From assembly GCF_014297575.1 (NCBI RefSeq), contig NZ_CP060412.1:4650001-4714000 (forward strand): a DNA stretch of 64,000 nucleotides. Direction: 5' to 3'. Positions within the stretch are counted from its first letter, which is position 1, and each line of letters starts with the position of its first letter. The translations under genes were made by a program, and so were the position numbers. The stretch is from Dyella telluris. Its GTDB lineage: Bacteria; Pseudomonadota; Gammaproteobacteria; Xanthomonadales; Rhodanobacteraceae. The notes under the pieces are model-generated. The model did not search any database and was not told the DNA's origin. It saw nothing but the letters and a program-made list of their open reading frames with translations. Of this stretch, positions 59,685 through 64,000 are shown in pieces.

Positions 59685-59781
59685 TCCGCTTGTCACGTGC
59701 ACGTTCATTGAACCGCCCTGCGCCCACGCATTGCGCACATGGGGCGATCACGCGTGCATGGCTGAAAGTGGGCCAGGACGG

Positions 59782-59804
59782 CTCCCCCACCGGACTGGGG
59801 GGGG
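59782..59804 (+). promoter_or_regulatory. CTCCCCC-N8-GGGGGGGG element, DUF1302 copy
   Basis: CTCCCCC, ACCGGACT, then eight G, in the 400-base gap before the DUF1302 gene, 281 bases from its start and pointing toward it. The gap otherwise has no credible gene. A large minus-strand frame over it is a shadow. GGGAGGAC near 60071 is the ribosome binding site of DUF1302. Confidence 0.75.
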
Positions 59805-60084
59805 TCTTGCACCCGGCCCGGCTGGAATCTGGGCATACCAGAAGCCACCACTGGCGGCTTCGCCGGAGAGGGAACGCGATTCCCTGCACGTCCACCGCGT
59901 GGCGTGCACCCGGCGAATGTGCAGCGCTGGCGGTAGCAACCACCCGAAAGCATTTCACCGCGCAGCTAGGGAAAACTTCATGGGCGGCCTGGCGCGATGG
60001 TTCCGGATGCGATGTTCCAGCCGGAAGAGCTGGAACACCGGCGAACTTACAGAGACGGCACAAGACATGGGGGAGGACAGTTGC

Positions 60085-61896
60085 ATGAAAAAGTTTGAAG
60101 GGGGGATCGAGCGCCGCGGCGTTCCGGCCATTCGCCGGACGGCACTGGCTCTTGCCGTGGCACTCGGCTCGATGAGTTCCGTACACGCAGTCGAATTCAA
60201 CACGGGCAATCCCGATCTTGATATCCGCTGGGACAACACCGTTCGCTACAACCTTGGCCAGCGCGCGCATTCGCAGGATCAGTCGATCCTCAACAGCCCC
60301 AACAATGACGATGGCGACCGCAATTTCGGCAACCACGCCATCGTCACCAATCGCGTGGACCTGATCAGCGAGTTCGATCTCGTCTACAAGAAGAACTACG
60401 GCTTTCGCGTCAGCGCCGATGGCTGGTACGACAACGCGTACAACTCGCTGGACAACAATCACGTCTCGTCGTCCAACCACATCGTCGACGGCAAGCCCGC
60501 GCTCGGCCTTCCCAACTACACGGAACGCTATTTCGAGGGCCCGTCTGGCCAGATTCTCGATGCCTTCGTGTTTGCCAATTTCGACATCGGCGGTGTGAAC
60601 GTCAACACCAAGGCCGGTCGTTACGACCTGTTCTGGGGCGAGGCGCTGCTCAATCCGATCCACTCGCTGAGCTACGGCCAGTCGCCACTGGACATCGGCA
60701 AGCTGCTGACCGTTCCGGGCGCGACTGCCAAGGAGCTGTTCCGCCCGCGTCCGCAGCTTTCGGCGCAGGTCCAGGCCACGCCTACCCTCTCGTTTGAAGG
60801 CCAGTACTACCTCGGCTGGGAGCAGGTGTATTACCCCGAGTCGGGTTCCTACATGGACCCGAACGATGCGGTATTGAAGGGCGGCCAGTCGATCTACATC
60901 AACGCCACCCAACGCGCGCTACGCGGCCAGGATATCGAGCCGAACGGCACCGGCGACTGGGGCGTGTCGATGCACTGGAGCCCGGAGTCCATCAACTCCA
61001 CCATCGGCCTCTACTATCGCAACACTTCCGACATCCAGCCCCAGTTCATGCTGACGCCGGCGGTTGCACCCAACGTGCCGGCCGCTGCATGCAAGGCGCT
61101 TGGCTACAAGTCGCTCACGCCGACCATCTGCTACATCAATCCGGCGATGGCCAGCGTGCAGCAGGTACTGGGCGGCAATATCGGCCAATACAATGCAACC
61201 TATGCCGATAACATCGACATCTATGGCGCAAGCTTCGCCAAGCAGATCCTGGGCGTCAGCTTCAGTGCCGAAGTGAACTACCGCCACAACATGCCGCTGG
61301 TGAGCATCCCGGTGCAGTTGCTGCCGACGCCGCTGGCCAACAAGGTGGTGGGTGCGATCAACACGGCGCCGACCGACGGCAACACGGCGGGTGCGCGCGG
61401 TGATACCTGGCATGCCGTCACCGACTTTGCCGGCGTGGTACCCAAGACCCCGGTGTTCGACACGGCCAACTACGTGGTCGAATTTGTGTGGAGCCGCTGG
61501 GACAAGGTCACGCAGAATCCCAACGCCTTTGAAGGCACCAGCCCCGGCTATGCCGGCATCGACAAGCCGACCCGCAACTACACCGGCACCCAGCTCAGCT
61601 TCACGCCGACCTGGTTCCAGGTGTATCCGGGTGTCGACCTGCTTGCCCCGATGACCTACACGATGGGCCTGTCCGGCAATTCCGCGGTTACCTTTGGCGG
61701 CAACAAGGGCATGGGCAACTTCTCCTTCGGTGTCGGCGCGGATGTGCAACAGCGCTATCGCTTCGACCTGAAATACATCGGCTATGTGGGTCGCCTTGCC
61801 GTCAACCAGGTCGGCGTGGTCACCTCCAGCGCTGGCCTGGCGTCGTTGCTGCGCGACCGCAACTACATCGATCTCACCTTCCAGACCACGTTCTGA
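60085..61896 (+). CDS. DUF1302 outer-membrane protein
   Basis: The 603-aa precursor has a signal peptide (TALALAVALGSMSSVHA) followed by a beta-rich protein. FNTGNPDLDIRWDNTVRYN at the mature N-terminus, GRYDLFWGEALLN, and the closing DRNYIDLTFQTTF (aromatic C-terminal residue) are typical of DUF1302. The family is predicted to form outer-membrane channels for hydrophobic compounds and is repeatedly found with DUF1329, Ycf48-like and MMPL genes, as here. It probably forms the outer-membrane port of that system. It has its own CTCCCCC-N8-G8 promoter element and is followed by the acyl-CoA ligase gene. Confidence 0.9.
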   Translation: MKKFEGGIERRGVPAIRRTALALAVALGSMSSVHAVEFNTGNPDLDIRWDNTVRYNLGQRAHSQDQSILNSPNNDDGDRNFGNHAIVTNRVDLISEFDLVYKKNYGFRVSADGWYDNAYNSLDNNHVSSSNHIVDGKPALGLPNYTERYFEGPSGQILDAFVFANFDIGGVNVNTKAGRYDLFWGEALLNPIHSLSYGQSPLDIGKLLTVPGATAKELFRPRPQLSAQVQATPTLSFEGQYYLGWEQVYYPESGSYMDPNDAVLKGGQSIYINATQRALRGQDIEPNGTGDWGVSMHWSPESINSTIGLYYRNTSDIQPQFMLTPAVAPNVPAAACKALGYKSLTPTICYINPAMASVQQVLGGNIGQYNATYADNIDIYGASFAKQILGVSFSAEVNYRHNMPLVSIPVQLLPTPLANKVVGAINTAPTDGNTAGARGDTWHAVTDFAGVVPKTPVFDTANYVVEFVWSRWDKVTQNPNAFEGTSPGYAGIDKPTRNYTGTQLSFTPTWFQVYPGVDLLAPMTYTMGLSGNSAVTFGGNKGMGNFSFGVGADVQQRYRFDLKYIGYVGRLAVNQVGVVTSSAGLASLLRDRNYIDLTFQTTF

Positions 61897-62083
61897 CGGA
61901 GTCCTCCCGATGCCGTCGCGTGACGCGCGGCGGCATCGGGCGAACCCGGCACGGATAGAAGCCCTTGGCAACTTCACGCAACAAACCGGTGAAGCAGTGT
62001 CATCACCCAAAGGGCCAACGTGTCATGCACGTGTGTCGCCATCGCTCCATGCACTTCCCCTGCCTCTTACGCGGAACCCGACA

Positions 62084-63721
62084 ATGATTGGTTTGATGAT
62101 GCAGCAGCCGCTCCTTGTCGCGTCCCTGTTGAACCACGCCACCCGTCATCACGCCGATCAAGAGATCGTGTCGCGTCGGGTCGAAGGCGATATCCATCGC
62201 TACCGGTTCGTTGATCTTGGCGTGCGATCGCGTCGCCTGGCGACGGCGCTCGCCGCGCTGGGTATCCAGCCCGGTGACCGTGTCGCCACCCTCGCCTGGA
62301 ACGGCTATCGCCACCTGGAACTGAATTTCGCTGTTTCCGGGTCCGGCGCTGTTCTCCATACCATCAACCCGCGGCTGCATCTGGACCAGATCGCCTATAT
62401 CGTCGAGCACGCGGACGATCGCGCCATCTTCTTCGACCTGACCTTCCTTCCCATCATCGATGCCCTGCAGGCGCGACTCTCCACGCCGCGGCTGTTTGTT
62501 GCCATGTGCGATGTGGCCTGCATGCCGCCGTTGCACGATTCGCTGCTGTGCTACGAGTGGTTGATCGACAGCCACCGAAGCGACTACGAATGGCCGTCGA
62601 TGGACGAAAACACGGCATCGTCGCTGTGCTACACATCGGGGACCACGGGCAACCCCAAGGGCGTGCTCTACAGCCACCGATCCACGGTGTTGCATTCCTA
62701 TGCGGGCGCGCTGCCGGATGCATTCAATTGCTCCACGCGCGACACCATCCTGCCCGTGGTGCCGATGTTCCACGTCAATGCCTGGGGCTTGCCGTTCATC
62801 GCCTGCATGGTCGGCGCGAAACTGGTGCTGCCGGGCCCGGCACTGGATGGAAGGTCGCTCTACGAACTGATCGAAGCCGAACAGGTGACCATGTCCGCCG
62901 GCGTACCCACGATCTGGCAGGGCCTGCTTGCCCATGTCGCCGAGCGTGAGGGCACGTTCTCGTCCATGAAGCGCACCGTGATCGGCGGCGCGCCCTGCCC
63001 CACCTCGATGGCGGCCCAATTCCAGAAAGTGCACAACGTAGATGTACTGCACGCCTGGGGCATGACTGAGCTGAGTCCGTTGGGTACGGTCTGCAGCCTG
63101 AAGCCGGCACAGCTCGCACTGTCCGAAGACGAGCGTTACGCCATCCAGGCCAAGCAGGGGCGCGCCGTGTTCGGGATCGACATGAAGATCGTCGACCCCA
63201 ACGGCAAGGCGCTCTCGTGGGACGGCGAGTCAGTCGGCGACCTGCTAGTGCGCGGCCCCTGGGTGGCCAGCGCCTACTTTGGCGACACAGCCACTTCGCC
63301 GCTACGCGACGGCTGGTTCCCCACCGGGGACATGGCCCGCATCGACCGCGACGGCTTCATGCAGATCACCGACCGCAGCAAGGACGTGATCAAGTCCGGT
63401 GGCGAATGGATCAGCTCGATCGATATCGAGAACATCGCCTGCCTGCACCCCGGCGTGGCCAGCGCTACCTGCATCGGCGTGCGCCACCCGAAGTGGGACG
63501 AACGTCCTTTGCTGCTGGTCACGCGAACCAAGGGAAGCGCCGTGGAGAAGGACGAATTGCTGTCGTTCTTCGACGGCAAGCTCGCCCGCTGGTGGAAGCC
63601 CGACGACGTGGTCTTCCTTGATGGCTTTCCGCTTGGAGCCACCGGCAAGGTACTCAAGAACAGGCTACGGGAGCAGTACGGAGACCACTACACCGGCTTC
63701 GATGCCTCGAAACAGGCGTAG
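62084..63721 (+). CDS. acyl-CoA synthetase (AMP-forming ligase)
   Basis: The 545-aa adenylating enzyme has the P-loop-like [19 protein letters not shown] (A3), GMTELSPLG (A5), [16 protein letters not shown] (A7), [15 protein letters not shown] (A8), and the catalytic Lys in [11 protein letters not shown] (A10). It belongs to the medium- or long-chain fatty-acyl group by [19 protein letters not shown]. It should activate a carboxylate of the pathway as CoA thioester, supplying BKACE or degrading its product. ATG 62084 is chosen because the family similarity begins there. It lies 187 bases downstream of DUF1302 and may share its transcript. Confidence 0.92.
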   Translation: MIGLMMQQPLLVASLLNHATRHHADQEIVSRRVEGDIHRYRFVDLGVRSRRLATALAALGIQPGDRVATLAWNGYRHLELNFAVSGSGAVLHTINPRLHLDQIAYIVEHADDRAIFFDLTFLPIIDALQARLSTPRLFVAMCDVACMPPLHDSLLCYEWLIDSHRSDYEWPSMDENTASSLCYTSGTTGNPKGVLYSHRSTVLHSYAGALPDAFNCSTRDTILPVVPMFHVNAWGLPFIACMVGAKLVLPGPALDGRSLYELIEAEQVTMSAGVPTIWQGLLAHVAEREGTFSSMKRTVIGGAPCPTSMAAQFQKVHNVDVLHAWGMTELSPLGTVCSLKPAQLALSEDERYAIQAKQGRAVFGIDMKIVDPNGKALSWDGESVGDLLVRGPWVASAYFGDTATSPLRDGWFPTGDMARIDRDGFMQITDRSKDVIKSGGEWISSIDIENIACLHPGVASATCIGVRHPKWDERPLLLVTRTKGSAVEKDELLSFFDGKLARWWKPDDVVFLDGFPLGATGKVLKNRLREQYGDHYTGFDASKQA

Positions 63722-63766
63722 TTCTGACGCTGCCCCTGCGCCACCCTTGAACGGGCGACCCCAGGC

Positions 63767-64000
63767 TCAGCCGCCCAGCTTCCGGTACAACCGGACCACC
63801 AGCTCTTCGGCGACCAGCATGACCACGACCACGACGATGAGCGAGATGAGGCCGTGCCAAGGGCCGGTGAAATGGACGTCTTTGCCGAAGAGTTGCGCAA
63901 TGGCCTCGAGTATCACGAACTTCGAGCCGAACAGCACCAGCCATGCGCAGAAGAAGCGCAGGAAGCGCATGAACCCGCCCTTCTTTTTCGCGAAGTACTC
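63767..64000 (-). CDS. small membrane protein, unknown (extends to or past the window edge)
   Basis: At least 67 aa from an ATG at 63970, with two hydrophobic segments (FFCAWLVLFGSKFVILEAI and GLISLIVVVVVMLVAEELVV). The frame stays open to the right edge (EYFAKKKGGF before that Met), so the true start may lie outside. It is probably an inner-membrane protein. I do not recognise its function. It is convergent with the acyl-CoA ligase gene and ends 45 bases from it. Confidence 0.55.
   Translation of the reverse strand, partial: EYFAKKKGGFMRFLRFFCAWLVLFGSKFVILEAIAQLFGKDVHFTGPWHGLISLIVVVVVMLVAEELVVRLYRKLGG

Noticed and set aside
59401..60912. 503-aa minus-strand open frame
   Set aside because: It overlaps the DsbA-like and DUF1302 genes and the promoter region; it reads like the complement of coding sequence.

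Overview
The window looks like a gammaproteobacterial chromosome from the Xanthomonadales, most likely Rhodanobacteraceae (Dyella, Luteibacter or Rhodanobacter type). This rests on high GC, protein families typical of that group, an E. coli-type Fur box and a near-perfect E. coli-type dif site. The genus is inferred, not proven. The dif site at 44214-44241 places the window in the replication terminus region. No rRNA, tRNA, insertion sequence or CRISPR array was seen.

Layout. 1-10.1 kb: a small membrane protein, a MipA/OmpV porin-like gene divergent from an OmpR-type two-component pair, a LysR regulator divergent from a three-gene operon (SRPBCC, DJ-1/PfpI, old yellow enzyme), and a Fur-controlled TonB receptor. 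10.4-14.05 kb: a compact array of seven unrelated small genes on one strand, each followed by a copy of the same hairpin repeat (arms GTCCGCTTT and AAAGCGGAC). It looks like a gene-cassette array and is one of the two most interesting structures here. 14.3-32 kb: redox, detoxification and regulatory genes (DJ-1, GFA, two ABM monooxygenase-fold proteins, alpha/beta hydrolase, three AraC regulators, aldo/keto reductase, wHTH-NTPase regulator, second old yellow enzyme, MFS exporter, NarL-type regulator, propeller-type sensor kinase, tautomerase). A fragment of a second sensor kinase lies between the NarL-type regulator and the intact kinase.

32-44.3 kb is an accessory island ending at dif. It holds a PD-(D/E)XK protein beside a DUF2441-like gene with a related ~29-bp repeat on each side, a second PD-(D/E)XK-like protein, a GNAT, an overlapping SIR2-HerA pair (a known anti-phage architecture), a tyrosine recombinase divergent from a KfrA-like coiled-coil protein, and small genes including a Pth2-type hydrolase and a HAD protein.

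44.3-63.7 kb appears to be one functional unit: an MMPL/RND transporter, a Ycf48-like propeller, DUF1329 and DUF1302 envelope proteins, a MalT-like LuxR activator, a UspA-hemerythrin fusion, quinone reductase, TauD dioxygenase, BKACE (DUF849), MFS transporter, small hydrolase, DsbA/FrnE-like oxidoreductase and acyl-CoA ligase. Three promoter regions carry the same unusual element, CTCCCCC then 8 nt then eight G. They precede DUF1329, the Usp-hemerythrin gene and DUF1302, always oriented toward the gene. This suggests one regulon run by the MalT-like protein, probably for uptake and breakdown of a hydrophobic or beta-keto-acid-yielding substrate (inference).
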